From positions 1 through 64,000 of the forward strand of contig JAFVRG010000011.1 in assembly GCA_017504405.1 (NCBI GenBank): a stretch of DNA of 64,000 nucleotides. Reading direction: 5' to 3'. The notes under the pieces are model-generated. The model saw only the letters and a list, made by a program, of their open reading frames with translations, made no database searches and was not told the origin of the DNA. The position numbers and the translations under genes were made by a program. Positions 1 to 6,995 of the stretch are shown here, one piece after another. The stretch is from Clostridia bacterium (GTDB taxonomy: Bacteria > Bacillota > Clostridia > Oscillospirales > CAG-272). Each line of letters opens with the position of its first letter. Position 1 is the stretch's first letter.

Positions 1-135
1 GGTGAAGGTCTTTTCTAAGTCCTCGTGGTGTCTTGCCATGTATCCGAGTAGCTCCTTCATCTCCTTTGAGTTATTTCTGCTGTCCTCTTGCGGAATGATG
101 TTTCCGTGCCATAGCTCTTTTATCATACTTTTCAT
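1..135 (-). CDS. DUF6809-like small protein (5' part only, runs off the left edge)
   Basis: The frame opens with ATG at 135 and stays open for 45 codons to the window edge, so the C-terminus is missing. An AGGAGG ribosome binding site lies eight bases upstream (about 144-149), which decides the start. The protein begins MKSMIKELWHGN and continues with a charged helical stretch (KEMKELLGYMARHHEDLEK). This resembles the N-terminus of the DUF6809 family, small helical proteins of unknown role that I associate with Clostridia and their mobile elements. The family call is from memory of the pattern. A different, longer reading frame (71-253) overlaps it but lacks comparable start signals. Its position inside a probable integrated element suggests it is element cargo. 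Confidence 0.6.
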   Translation of the reverse strand, partial: MKSMIKELWHGNIIPQEDSRNNSKEMKELLGYMARHHEDLEKTFT

Positions 136-220
136 AGGTTGCACCTCCTGTTAGCACAACAACATACCACAGAAGAGAGAGGAAGTCCAGCACTTTTCCG
201 AAAATAAATCCAACTTTTTT

Positions 221-259
221 CGCCGAGCGTTTTCTTTGCCTTCTGCGATGCAATTTTTG
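221..259. repeat. Left copy of a 39-bp direct repeat flanking the ATPase gene
   Basis: By eye 33 of 39 positions match 1767-1805, in the same orientation. Both copies contain GCGTTTTCTTTGC and GCGATGCA. The two copies bracket the ATPase gene and its promoter region. Confidence 0.6.
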
Positions 260-276
260 AGGGGCGATGTCACTTT

Positions 277-316
277 CACTTTGTGAAACTGTGCATTTGC
301 ATTAAATCGCAAAGTG
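277..316 (+). promoter_or_regulatory. Palindromic 40-bp element, upstream copy
   Basis: The arms CACTTTGTGA (277-286) and TCGCAAAGTG (307-316) are complementary at 9 of 10 positions and surround a core TGCATTTGCA (292-301). The same arrangement with identical spacing recurs 85 bp downstream. It lies just upstream of the -35 box of the ATPase promoter. An operator or regulatory hairpin is inferred; no binding protein can be named. Confidence 0.65.
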
Positions 317-332
317 AATTGATGAATATCTC

Positions 333-361
333 TTGACTTTTAGGGAATAATATGGTATCAT
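333..361 (+). promoter_or_regulatory. Sigma-A-type promoter of the ATPase gene
   Basis: TTGACT (333-338) and TATCAT (356-361) are separated by exactly 17 bases. The promoter sits between the two palindromic elements, so the second element covers the expected transcription start. Confidence 0.7.
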
Positions 362-401
362 TACTTTGTAAAAACTTGCATTTGCACAAAATCACAAAGT
401 G
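362..401 (+). promoter_or_regulatory. Palindromic 40-bp element, promoter-proximal copy
   Basis: The arms TACTTTGTAA (362-371) and TCACAAAGTG (392-401) surround the same TGCATTTGCA core (377-386), with spacing identical to the copy at 277-316. It starts immediately after the -10 box and its right arm touches the GGAGG ribosome binding site (401-405). It could act as an operator on DNA or as a 5'-UTR hairpin that hides the ribosome binding site. Confidence 0.65.
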
Positions 402-410
402 GAGGTATAT

Positions 411-1700
411 ATGAAAGTCATTAATCGTGACCTTTATTTAAATCAGATCATTGATAGAAAGGAAAATGGTCTTATAAAAATAATAACCGGTATTCGAAGA
501 TGCGGTAAAAGTTATTTGCTATTTAACCTGTACTACAACTATCTTCTTGAAAACGGTGTGAGTGAGGATCATATCATAAAAGTTGCTCTTGACGACGATG
601 ATAATAAGGAGCTGCGTGATCCCGATAGATTATCTGAATTTTTGCACGGTAAAATCTCGGATGATAAGAATATGTACTATATTTTGCTCGATGAGGTTCA
701 ATTCGCTATTTCAGGTGATGAACTTCGCAAAAACGAGCCTATCCGTCTTTACGGTATCCTGAATGGTCTTTTGCGCCGTAACAACGTTGATGTGTATATA
801 ACTGGCAGCAATTCTAAATTTCTTTCCTCTGATGTTATGACCGAGTTCCGTGGTAGAGGTGACGAGGTGCGTGTATATCCGCTTTCTTTCTCGGAATTCT
901 TTTCCGTATATGAAGGTGACAAATACGAAGCATTTACCGAATACTCAACCTACGGCGGTCTGCCATTGGTCTTATCTAAAAGGCGTGATGCCGATAAATC
1001 CAAATATCTTCGCGATAATCTCAGCGAAACCTACATCAAGGATGTTATCGAACGCCACAATATCCAAGGTGATGTAGTGATGGACACTCTCGTTGAGATT
1101 TTAGCTTCCGCAATAGGTTCACTTACCAATCCACCGAAGCTCGCGAAAACCTTCAAAAGCTCACAGATCAATACCACCGAGGTTACCGTTTCAAACTATA
1201 TTTCCTATTTAACCAACGCTTTTATTATCAACCGTGCGGAAAGATATGACGTTAAAGGACGCAAGTATATTGACAGTCCATTCAAATATTATTTTACCGA
1301 TATCGGTTTACGAAACGCTGCGCTTAATTTCCGTCAGCAAGAGCGCACTCATATTATGGAGAATATCATATATAATGAGCTTTTGATTCGCGGATATAAC
1401 GTTGATGTAGGTATCGTTAGTTACAGCGGTAAGACTGCCGATGGTAAGCGTACTACCATTCATTCAGAGGTGGACTTTGTCTGCAACCTCGGAAGTAAGA
1501 GATATTATATTCAGTCTGCTTTTGCAATCCCCGACAAAGAAAAAATGGATCAAGAGACTGCTTCCCTTGATCACATTGACGATTCGTTTAAGAAGATTAT
1601 TATCGTCGGTGATATTATCAAGCCTTGGATTAACGAAAAAGGCTATCTCATTATGAGCATTTACGATTTTCTCCTTAAACTTGATAGCTTAGAAATGTAA
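411..1700 (+). CDS. AAA-family ATPase with DUF4143-type C-terminus
   Basis: The 429-residue protein has a Walker A motif GIRRCGKS at residues 27-34 and a Walker B motif ending LLDE near residue 94. It also has a sensor-like TGSNS and a C-terminal restriction-nuclease-like region, as in the DUF4143 family. These proteins are common and abundant in gut anaerobes; their role is largely unknown, and defence or mobile-element roles are often proposed. I place the start at ATG 411, five bases after GGAGG, rather than at GTG 399, which would fall within the palindromic element. It has its own promoter and two palindromes upstream, and a perfect 16-bp hairpin downstream. It appears to be cargo of the element that ends at 2106. 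Confidence 0.9.
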   Translation: MKVINRDLYLNQIIDRKENGLIKIITGIRRCGKSYLLFNLYYNYLLENGVSEDHIIKVALDDDDNKELRDPDRLSEFLHGKISDDKNMYYILLDEVQFAISGDELRKNEPIRLYGILNGLLRRNNVDVYITGSNSKFLSSDVMTEFRGRGDEVRVYPLSFSEFFSVYEGDKYEAFTEYSTYGGLPLVLSKRRDADKSKYLRDNLSETYIKDVIERHNIQGDVVMDTLVEILASAIGSLTNPPKLAKTFKSSQINTTEVTVSNYISYLTNAFIINRAERYDVKGRKYIDSPFKYYFTDIGLRNAALNFRQQERTHIMENIIYNELLIRGYNVDVGIVSYSGKTADGKRTTIHSEVDFVCNLGSKRYYIQSAFAIPDKEKMDQETASLDHIDDSFKKIIIVGDIIKPWINEKGYLIMSIYDFLLKLDSLEM

Positions 1701-1711
1701 TAGACCGGTCT

Positions 1712-1756
1712 TGCCTTTTACGCTTACTTGCATCATGTTTGTAAGCGTAAAAGGCA
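1712..1756 (+). terminator. Perfect 16-bp inverted repeat after the ATPase gene
   Basis: TGCCTTTTACGCTTAC (1712-1727) is exactly complementary to 1741-1756, with a 13-base loop, 12 bases after the stop codon. There is no run of T after it, so it is either an atypical terminator, an mRNA-stabilising hairpin or an element-specific repeat. Confidence 0.6.
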
Positions 1757-1766
1757 GGTGTGTTCT

Positions 1767-1805
1767 CGTCGGGCGTTTTCTTTGCTTACAGCGATGCATT
1801 TTTTG
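1767..1805. repeat. Right copy of the 39-bp direct repeat flanking the ATPase gene
   Basis: Partner of 221-259, with about 85 percent identity by eye and the same orientation. A promoter-like TTGACT-N17-TATAAT follows 18 bases later, and a TTGACT-N17 promoter also follows the left copy. Confidence 0.6.
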
Positions 1806-1823
1806 CGTGTTGAGCGAAGGCTC

Positions 1824-1852
1824 TTGACTATTTCCTTGATCTATGGTATAAT
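1824..1852 (+). promoter_or_regulatory. Promoter-like sequence without an obvious gene
   Basis: TTGACT (1824-1829) and a perfect TATAAT (1847-1852) are separated by 17 bases. No convincing coding frame follows before the tRNA fragment at 2075. The transcript could be a non-coding RNA or a remnant leader ending at the terminator at 2109. Apart from this, 1853-2074 holds nothing I recognise. Confidence 0.5.
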
Positions 1853-2074
1853 AACGGCAGAAAAAGAATTTATGCGGAGTCGGATTTTCGATTTCCTGAT
1901 AGCATCCTCATCCCACCAAAACGGGCTTGACCACAGTTTTGACCATCTACGGCTTCGGACTACGTGGAAACAGTGCGAACGAGAGCACCCGAAAGCATCG
2001 TTTTCGGACACAAAAGCCCCGAAAAGCCCCCGAAATCAAGGAAAAAATCGGTGCAGATTTGTTTGGGACCATGA

Positions 2075-2106
2075 TGCCGCAGGTTCGAATCCTGTCATCT
2101 CGACCA
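2075..2106 (+). other. 3' end of a tRNA-Pro (T-arm, acceptor 3' strand, CCA): probable attachment site
   Basis: The sequence holds a T-arm with the TTCGAAT loop, then the seven-base acceptor 3' strand CATCTCG, discriminator A and CCA, as at the end of bacterial proline tRNAs. The D-arm, the anticodon arm and the matching 5' acceptor strand CGAGATG are absent upstream. A strong terminator follows directly, as after a real tRNA gene. This is the pattern left when an integrase inserts DNA into a tRNA 3' end: the displaced 3' tail and native terminator stay at the far boundary. The element would therefore lie to the left of this point, with its integrase probably outside the window. Confidence 0.75.
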
Positions 2107-2108
2107 TA

Positions 2109-2140
2109 AAAAGCACTGTACCGCTCGGTACAGTGCTTTT
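2109..2140 (+). terminator. Rho-independent terminator after the tRNA fragment
   Basis: The stem AAAAGCACTGTACC (2109-2122) pairs with 2127-2140 around the loop GCTC and ends in a T run to 2141. Confidence 0.85.
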
Positions 2141-2164
2141 TATCTTCGTGTGTGGCGGCGAGAA
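2137..2164 (+). repeat. Tail repeat, first copy
   Basis: A 28-base segment running from a T run through GTGTGTGGCGG to GAGAA recurs at 2300-2327 with one difference, each time directly after a terminator hairpin. Confidence 0.7.
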
Positions 2165-2277
2165 TCTGCCTTTGCGCCAGCAAAACAGGTTCGCATTCAC
2201 CGTCCCAAGATCTGAAAACTCGCTTTCAAGGCGCAGGACGTGTGAATCTTCGCCTTGGCGAATACCCTGTCATATCC

Positions 2278-2304
2278 GCATACCCGCTTGGGTATGCTGT
2301 TTTT
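2278..2304 (+). terminator. Second terminator hairpin
   Basis: GCATACCC (2278-2285) pairs with GGGTATGC (2290-2297) around GCTT and is followed by TGTTTTT. The bases just upstream (about 2259-2280) resemble the tRNA tail at 2087-2105, suggesting a degenerate duplicate of the tRNA end plus terminator. Confidence 0.75.
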
Positions 2305-2327
2305 ATCTTCGTGTGTGGCGGTGAGAA
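2300..2327 (+). repeat. Tail repeat, second copy
   Basis: Partner of 2137-2164, 163 bp downstream, again following a terminator. The duplicated unit comprises a tRNA-end-like sequence, a hairpin and this tail. Confidence 0.7.
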
Positions 2328-2382
2328 ACACAGTCAGCTACCCGATTAACCGTAAGCTGTCAATAAACAAAACCTTTAAAAC

Positions 2383-2425
2383 AAAAAGACAGGAGTATTG
2401 GCTTACCCTTTACTCCTGCCTTTTT
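2383..2425 (-). terminator. Terminator of the met-rbr transcription unit
   Basis: The arms 2383-2397 and 2411-2425 pair over 15 bases, with one G-U pair in the minus-strand RNA. The hairpin ends in a T run on the minus strand, 13 bases after the rubrerythrin stop. Confidence 0.8.
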
Positions 2426-2437
2426 ATTTGTTTATTA

Positions 2438-2977
2438 TCAATAATTCTTCTTGTGAATTTCGAAATAGCTCTGAGGATGCTTGCATACGGGACAAACCTG
2501 AGGAGCCTTCATTCCGATTACGAGATGTCCGCAGTTGCGGCACTCCCATATCTGAACCTCGCTCTTCTCAAACACCTGTTGCATCTCGATGTTTTTAAGA
2601 AGCGCACGGTAACGCTCCTCGTGGGTCTTCTCTACTGCTGCAACTGCACGGAACTGTGCTGCAAGCTCTGTAAAGCCCTCCTCGTCAGCCTCACGTGCCA
2701 TACGGTCATACATATCGGTCCACTCATAGTTCTCGCCCTCAGCTGCGCTGACGAGGTTCTGTGCGGTGTCTCCGAGCCCGTCGAGTGCCTTGAACCAGAG
2801 CTTTGCATGCTCCTTCTCATTATCTGCCGTTCTGAGGAACAGCTCTGCCATCTGCTCGTATCCCTGCTTCTTTGCTACCGATGCGAAGTAGGTATACTTA
2901 TTGCGAGCCTGGGATTCGCCTGAAAATGCCTCACGAAGATTCTGTTCTGTTTTTGTGCCTGCGTACTTGTTTGCCAT
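2438..2977 (-). CDS. rbr: Rubrerythrin
   Basis: A cytoplasmic non-haem iron protein that reduces hydrogen peroxide in anaerobes. The 179 residues show a ferritin-like diiron domain with the two E-x2-H style ligand helices ([18 protein letters not shown]). A C-terminal rubredoxin-like iron site follows, with two CxxC pairs (CRNCG and CPVCK). Length and domain order match the classical family. An AAGGAG ribosome binding site precedes ATG 2977. It lies only 18 bases after metA on the same strand with no visible promoter between, so it is probably co-transcribed with the methionine genes. Confidence 0.95.
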   Translation of the reverse strand: MANKYAGTKTEQNLREAFSGESQARNKYTYFASVAKKQGYEQMAELFLRTADNEKEHAKLWFKALDGLGDTAQNLVSAAEGENYEWTDMYDRMAREADEEGFTELAAQFRAVAAVEKTHEERYRALLKNIEMQQVFEKSEVQIWECRNCGHLVIGMKAPQVCPVCKHPQSYFEIHKKNY

Positions 2978-2995
2978 AATATATCTCCTTTAAGA

Positions 2996-3919
2996 TTATT
3001 TTTCCGATACTTTATTTATATCATAAGGTGTCGTCTGATATACAAAATAATTTAGCCAATTTGAATACAAGAGGTTTGCGTGCGCACGCCAGCTGACGAG
3101 AGGTGGCTGTGTGTCGTCGTCATTAGGATAATAGTTTTTCGGAACAGAAATGGGCAGTCCCGCATTCTTATCACGCAGATATTCCTTTTCAAGCGTTCTC
3201 GGGTCGTACTCCGAGTGTCCCGTTATAAATATCTGTCTTCCGTTTTTCGAGGAAACGGCGTAAACGCCCGCCTCGTCAGAGGAAGCAAGTATTTTCAAAT
3301 CCGAAACCTTCTCTATATCCTCACGGGCAATTGTCGTGTGCCGTGAATGAGGAACGTAAAACACGTCGTCAAATCCACGGAAAAGAATAGAGCGCACGTA
3401 GTCTGCTCTATGGGGAAATACTCCAAAAAGCTTTTCGTCAAGCGGTTTTTTGTCTATTCCGTAATGATAGTAAAGCCCTGCCTGCGCTCCCCAGCAGATA
3501 TGGAAGGTGCTGTGAACGTGGGTTTTTGACCACTCCATTATCTCACACAGCTCCTGCCAGTAATCGACCTCCTCGAACGGCATTTTCTCAACGGGCGCAC
3601 CCGTTATTACCATTCCGTCAAAATACTCGTCCTTATACTCCGCAAAGGTCTTATAAAACGAGGTGAGGTGCTCCTCTGCAACGTTTTGCGATTTATGCGA
3701 CGCCGTGTGCATGAGGTAAAGCTCAACCTGAAGCGGTGTATTACTCAAAAGCCGTGAAAGCTGAGTTTCGGTATCAATTTTTGTAGGCATAAGGTTGAGA
3801 AGCAGAATCCTCAGCGGTCTTATGTCCTGGGAAATTGCTCGGGTTTCGGTCATAACGAAGATGTTTTCATCCTCAAGCACCTTAACGGCGGGCAATTCAT
3901 TAGGTATTTTAATAGGCAT
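2996..3919 (-). CDS. metAA: Homoserine O-acetyltransferase (MetA family)
   Basis: Activates homoserine for methionine synthesis. The 307-residue protein has the MetA fold with catalytic Cys142 in [10 protein letters not shown] and the ITGHSEYD segment. In this family residue 111 decides the acyl donor: Glu gives acetyl-CoA and Gly gives succinyl-CoA. Here the segment reads GAPVEK and residue 111 is Glu, so an acetyltransferase is expected despite the common 'succinyltransferase' label. This agrees with the neighbouring metY, which uses O-acetylhomoserine. Only four bases separate it from metY, so they form an operon. Confidence 0.93.
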   Translation of the reverse strand: MPIKIPNELPAVKVLEDENIFVMTETRAISQDIRPLRILLLNLMPTKIDTETQLSRLLSNTPLQVELYLMHTASHKSQNVAEEHLTSFYKTFAEYKDEYFDGMVITGAPVEKMPFEEVDYWQELCEIMEWSKTHVHSTFHICWGAQAGLYYHYGIDKKPLDEKLFGVFPHRADYVRSILFRGFDDVFYVPHSRHTTIAREDIEKVSDLKILASSDEAGVYAVSSKNGRQIFITGHSEYDPRTLEKEYLRDKNAGLPISVPKNYYPNDDDTQPPLVSWRAHANLLYSNWLNYFVYQTTPYDINKVSEK

Positions 3920-3923
3920 TTGA

Positions 3924-5204
3924 TTATCCTCTCAAAGCTTGGTCAAGGTCGGCAATGAGGTCATCCGCACTCTCAAGTCCGCAGGAGAGTCTGACGAGCT
4001 CAGGTCCGATTCCCGCAGCGACGAGCTCCTGCTCGCTGAGCTGGCGGTGTGTAGCAGATGCGGGGTGCAAGCAGCAGCTGCGTGCATCTGCAACGTGGGT
4101 TTCGATAGCATATACCTTAAGACGCTTCATAAACGCCTCGGCAGCCTTTCTGCCGCCCTTAACGCCGAAGCTGACGACACCGCAGGTGCCGTTGGGCATA
4201 TACTTTTGTGCGAGGTCGTAGTACTTATCGCCCTCAAGTCCCGGGTAGGTAACCCAATCAACGTTCGGATGGTTTTTAAGGAATTTTGCAACGGCAAGTC
4301 CGTTTTCGCAGTGGCGCTTCATTCTCACATGCAGGCTCTCAAGTCCGAGGTTGACGAGGAATGCACTCTGCGGTGCGGCGGTAGAGCCGAAATCACGCAT
4401 CAGCTGAGCCGTTGCCTTTGTGATATATGCGCCCTTACCGAATTTCTCGGTATAAACTATTCCGTGATAGCTGTCGTCGGGAGTACAGAGCCCGGGGAAT
4501 TTCTCCTTATGAGCCATCCAATCAAAGTTACCCGAATCAACGATACAGCCGCCGACCTGTGTTCCGTGACCGTCCATATACTTTGTCGTTGCATGAGTTA
4601 CAATGTCAACGCCAAATTCAAAGGGACGGCAGTTAACAGGTGTTGCAAAGGTATTGTCGATTATAACAGGAACGCCGTGACTGTGCGCTGCTCGGACGAA
4701 TTTATCAAAATCAATAACGGTAAGTGCGGGATTTGCAATAGTTTCTCCAAAAACTGCCTTTGTATTCGGGCGGAATGCCGCATTCAGCTCCTGTTCGGTG
4801 CAGTCAGGGGATATAAACGTGAAATCTATACCCATCTTCTTCATAGTTACGGAAAAGAGATTAAAGGTTCCTCCGTATATTGTCGAAGATGATATAACAT
4901 GGTCGCCCGCATTTGCAATATTGAATATGGCAAAGAAATTTGCCGCCTGTCCCGACGAGGTCAGCATAGCCGCAACACCGCCCTCAAGCTCACAGATTTT
5001 AGCTGCAACATAGTCACAGGTAGGATTTTGCAGACGGGAGTAGAAATAACCGCTCGCCTCAAGGTCAAAAAGCTTGCCCATATCCTCGCTTGTATCATAC
5101 TTAAACGTAGTGCTCTGGTATATAGGAATCTGTCTGGGCTCGCCGTTTTTTGGCGTGTATCCGCCCTGAACGCATATTGTTTCTATTTTCTTATTCATTG
5201 TCAT
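3924..5204 (-). CDS. metY: O-acetylhomoserine sulfhydrylase (PLP-dependent)
   Basis: Combines O-acetylhomoserine with sulfide (or methanethiol) to give homocysteine (or methionine). It is about 426 residues and belongs to the Cys/Met metabolism PLP family. Visible motifs are the cofactor-binding SSGQAAN segment, IDNTFATP, the lysine in [12 protein letters not shown], and the C-terminal SCGLES segment. Its length of about 427 is typical of MetY and longer than cystathionine synthases or lyases (about 380). Start: ATG 5204 is preferred, with GGAAAG upstream; GTG 5207 and ATG 5198 are alternatives. A good promoter precedes it and I see no S-box or T-box leader. Confidence 0.93.
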   Translation of the reverse strand: MTMNKKIETICVQGGYTPKNGEPRQIPIYQSTTFKYDTSEDMGKLFDLEASGYFYSRLQNPTCDYVAAKICELEGGVAAMLTSSGQAANFFAIFNIANAGDHVISSSTIYGGTFNLFSVTMKKMGIDFTFISPDCTEQELNAAFRPNTKAVFGETIANPALTVIDFDKFVRAAHSHGVPVIIDNTFATPVNCRPFEFGVDIVTHATTKYMDGHGTQVGGCIVDSGNFDWMAHKEKFPGLCTPDDSYHGIVYTEKFGKGAYITKATAQLMRDFGSTAAPQSAFLVNLGLESLHVRMKRHCENGLAVAKFLKNHPNVDWVTYPGLEGDKYYDLAQKYMPNGTCGVVSFGVKGGRKAAEAFMKRLKVYAIETHVADARSCCLHPASATHRQLSEQELVAAGIGPELVRLSCGLESADDLIADLDQALRG

Positions 5205-5242
5205 CACGCTTTCCGCCCATAGGGCTATAATTATACAAATAC

Positions 5243-5271
5243 ATTATACACTTTTTTTCGGGGCTTGTAAA
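5243..5271 (-). promoter_or_regulatory. Promoter of the metY-metA-rbr operon
   Basis: On the minus strand TTTACA (5266-5271) and TATAAT (5243-5248) are 17 bases apart, about 40 bases before the metY start. The leader is too short for a SAM riboswitch. Confidence 0.75.
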
Positions 5272-5300
5272 TAGTATATACAAATTTTTCTTTTAAACAC

Positions 5301-5329
5301 TTGACAAATCGGCTTTTTTATGGTTTAAT
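5301..5329 (+). promoter_or_regulatory. Promoter of tRNA-Val
   Basis: TTGACA (5301-5306) and TTTAAT (5324-5329) are separated by 17 bases and end 12 bases before the tRNA. Confidence 0.8.
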
Positions 5330-5341
5330 GTATGTAGTCAC

Positions 5342-5418
5342 GGAGGCATAGCTCAGTTGGTTAGAGTACTTGCTTGACATGCAAGGGGTCATAGGTCCGA
5401 ATCCTATTGTCTCCACCA
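5342..5418 (+). tRNA. tRNA-Val (anticodon GAC)
   Basis: The 77-nt cloverleaf has acceptor strand GGAGGCA pairing with TGTCTCC (one G-U pair). The D-arm carries the AGTTGGTTAG loop. The anticodon stem CTTGC/GCAAG holds the loop TTGACAT with GAC at 5376-5378, and the T-loop is TCCGAAT. CCA is encoded. A promoter precedes it and a terminator follows. Confidence 0.95.
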
Positions 5419-5420
5419 AA

Positions 5421-5453
5421 AAATAAGCAACCCGACGGGTTGCTTATTTTTTT
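5421..5453 (+). terminator. Terminator of tRNA-Val
   Basis: AAATAAGCAACCC (5421-5433) pairs with 5437-5449, followed by a T run. Confidence 0.9.
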
Positions 5454-5455
5454 AT

Positions 5456-5583
5456 CCAAGCCGCAGTAGGGGTTCCCCGAAGCGAGCGTGCGAGCTTTGG
5501 GGGTTTCCGTAGGCTTGGTATATCATCAGCCCTATGGGCTGGATATCATCACCGAAGGTGTATATCATCACACCAAAGGTGTG
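5456..5583. repeat. Structured intergenic repeat: imperfect inverted repeat plus three TATCATCA hairpin units
   Basis: 5456-5518 is an imperfect inverted repeat running from CCAAGCC to GGCTTGG. It is followed by three head-to-tail units (5519-5541, 5542-5560, 5561-5583). Each starts with (T/G)ATATCATCA and ends in a small hairpin (for example AGCCCTATGGGCT and CACACCAAAGGTGTG). I associate similar units with dispersed repeats in Clostridia genomes, but this is recollection. No open reading frame is present. Confidence 0.7.
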
Positions 5584-5612
5584 CATTTTCTCCCATCATT
5601 TTTTAAATTCCA

Positions 5613-5641
5613 TTGTTTTTTTCACGTTGACGTGATATAAT
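5613..5641 (+). promoter_or_regulatory. Promoter with embedded CACGT-TG-ACGTG palindrome
   Basis: TTGTTT (5613-5618) and TATAAT (5636-5641) are 17 bases apart. The spacer contains the palindrome CACGTTGACGTG (5623-5634), well placed to be a repressor operator for the FAD oxidoreductase gene. Confidence 0.55.
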
Positions 5642-5679
5642 CAAGGTATAATGTGACTCTTAACTAAGGAGAAGCGGTT

Positions 5680-6963
5680 ATGAAAAAGATAGTTCTGAAT
5701 AAGGAGCTGACGGCGAAGCGTGAATACGACGTTATCGTAGTTGGCGGCGGCGTTGCAGGCTGTGCGGCGGCAGTTTCCGTTGCGGGTAAGGGAAAAAGCG
5801 TGCTTTTGCTCGAAAAGACTAATCTGCTCGGCGGTCTTGCTACCATTGGACTTATCAATATGTTCGTTCCTATGTGCAACGGCAGAGGACAGCAGATAAT
5901 TTTCGGTCTGGCTGAAAAGTGGATACGTGATTCTCTCAAATACAGCTGGCAAAGCATGCCCTCCGAGTGGGAAAAAACCGGCTCGCCTGACGGCACAAAT
6001 CACCGTTACTACAACCACTATTCCCCCAACATTTTCGCACTCCAGCTCACCGAGGAAATAGTAACCAGCGGTGTTGATTTACTGTTTGACTGCATAGGCT
6101 GTGAGCCTGTATGCGAGGACGGGCGCTGTGTCGGCATTATTACCGACTCAAAGGCAGGGCTGGAATTTTACGGCTGCAAAATGATAATAGACACCTCGGG
6201 TGACTGCGACGTTCTGAGAAGAATGGGAGTTCCCACCGTTTCGGGCGAAAACTATTACACCTACGTTACGAAAATGCTGACGCTCGATTCCTGCAAAAAG
6301 GCAATTGAACACAACAATATACGTTTCGCAACGTACGATTACCATGGCGGCTCCATCAACCTTTTCGGTGACAACCAGCCTTTGGATATGCCCCGTTGGT
6401 CGGGACTTTCTCCTGAGGAGGTTACCGATTATCTTGTGAGAAATCAAATTGAGGTGCTAAATAAGATAAGAAATGACGACAGGCTCTCACGTGACATCGT
6501 CACTCTGCCGACTATGCCTCAATTCAGAACTACCTGCCATATTAAGGGTGATTACAGCTTAAAGGTTTCCGATGCATACAAGCATTTTGACGACTCGATA
6601 TGTGCGATAAACGATTTTGAGCATAGAAATCATCTGTTCGAGGTGTCGCTCAAAACCATAACGAGAAGGGACTTTCCCAACGTTATAACTGCAGGAAGGA
6701 GCGCATCGGGCGAGGGCTACGGCTGGGACCTTTTGAGAGTTATACCGCCTGCAATTCTCACAGGACAGGCGGCAGGAGCGGTCGCCTGTCAGGCACTCGA
6801 CGAGGGTGTCGGCGTTGCCGACGTAAACGTATCACGGCTGCAAAACACCCTTGAGGGTGAGAACGTGATGATACACTTCCCCGACGAATATATACCCGAG
6901 GACAGAACGGTAATTATACACGGAAAATCACACCTACCCGAGGACGACATCGGACACATATAA
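5680..6963 (+). CDS. FAD-dependent oxidoreductase
   Basis: The 427-residue protein carries an N-terminal dinucleotide-binding motif GGGVAG at residues 22-27. It continues with the LLLEKTNLLGG segment and ends with a flavin-binding region (TAGRSASGEGYG, AILTGQAAG). It matches the FAD_oxidored family (PF12831 type). These cytosolic flavoenzymes often occur beside carbohydrate-use genes, and their substrates are mostly unknown. AAGGAG precedes ATG 5680. There is no signal peptide. The next plus-strand genes are an EamA transporter and a Gfo/Idh oxidoreductase, which fits a small sugar or sugar-acid module. The substrate cannot be told from the sequence. Confidence 0.85.
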   Translation: MKKIVLNKELTAKREYDVIVVGGGVAGCAAAVSVAGKGKSVLLLEKTNLLGGLATIGLINMFVPMCNGRGQQIIFGLAEKWIRDSLKYSWQSMPSEWEKTGSPDGTNHRYYNHYSPNIFALQLTEEIVTSGVDLLFDCIGCEPVCEDGRCVGIITDSKAGLEFYGCKMIIDTSGDCDVLRRMGVPTVSGENYYTYVTKMLTLDSCKKAIEHNNIRFATYDYHGGSINLFGDNQPLDMPRWSGLSPEEVTDYLVRNQIEVLNKIRNDDRLSRDIVTLPTMPQFRTTCHIKGDYSLKVSDAYKHFDDSICAINDFEHRNHLFEVSLKTITRRDFPNVITAGRSASGEGYGWDLLRVIPPAILTGQAAGAVACQALDEGVGVADVNVSRLQNTLEGENVMIHFPDEYIPEDRTVIIHGKSHLPEDDIGHI

Positions 6964-6968
6964 GCACA

Positions 6969-6995
6969 AAACCGAGGCTCAAGCCTCGGTTTTAT
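6969..6995. terminator. Bidirectional terminator between the FAD oxidoreductase and AraC genes
   Basis: AAACCGAGGCT (6969-6979) pairs with 6982-6992 and T-rich tracts lie on both sides. The hairpin overlaps the last codons of the convergent AraC gene. Confidence 0.85.

Noticed and set aside
71..253. 60-residue minus-strand frame with a hydrophobic stretch, overlapping the DUF6809-like start
   Set aside because: It has no good ribosome binding site and overlaps the better-supported ATG 135 frame, whose AGGAGG lies inside it.
1728..2324. 198-residue plus-strand frame and a 60-residue frame ending in the tRNA fragment
   Set aside because: The frames run through the hairpin, repeat, tRNA tail and two terminators, and the composition is not protein-like. 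Translated tRNA tails give such false ends.
5205..5271. SAM riboswitch or T-box before metY
   Set aside because: The leader between promoter and start is about 40 bases and shows no S-box or T-box motifs.
5519..5583. Three short repeats considered as a CRISPR array
   Set aside because: Units are 19-23 bases, with no spacers of constant length, each with its own hairpin, and no cas genes in the window.
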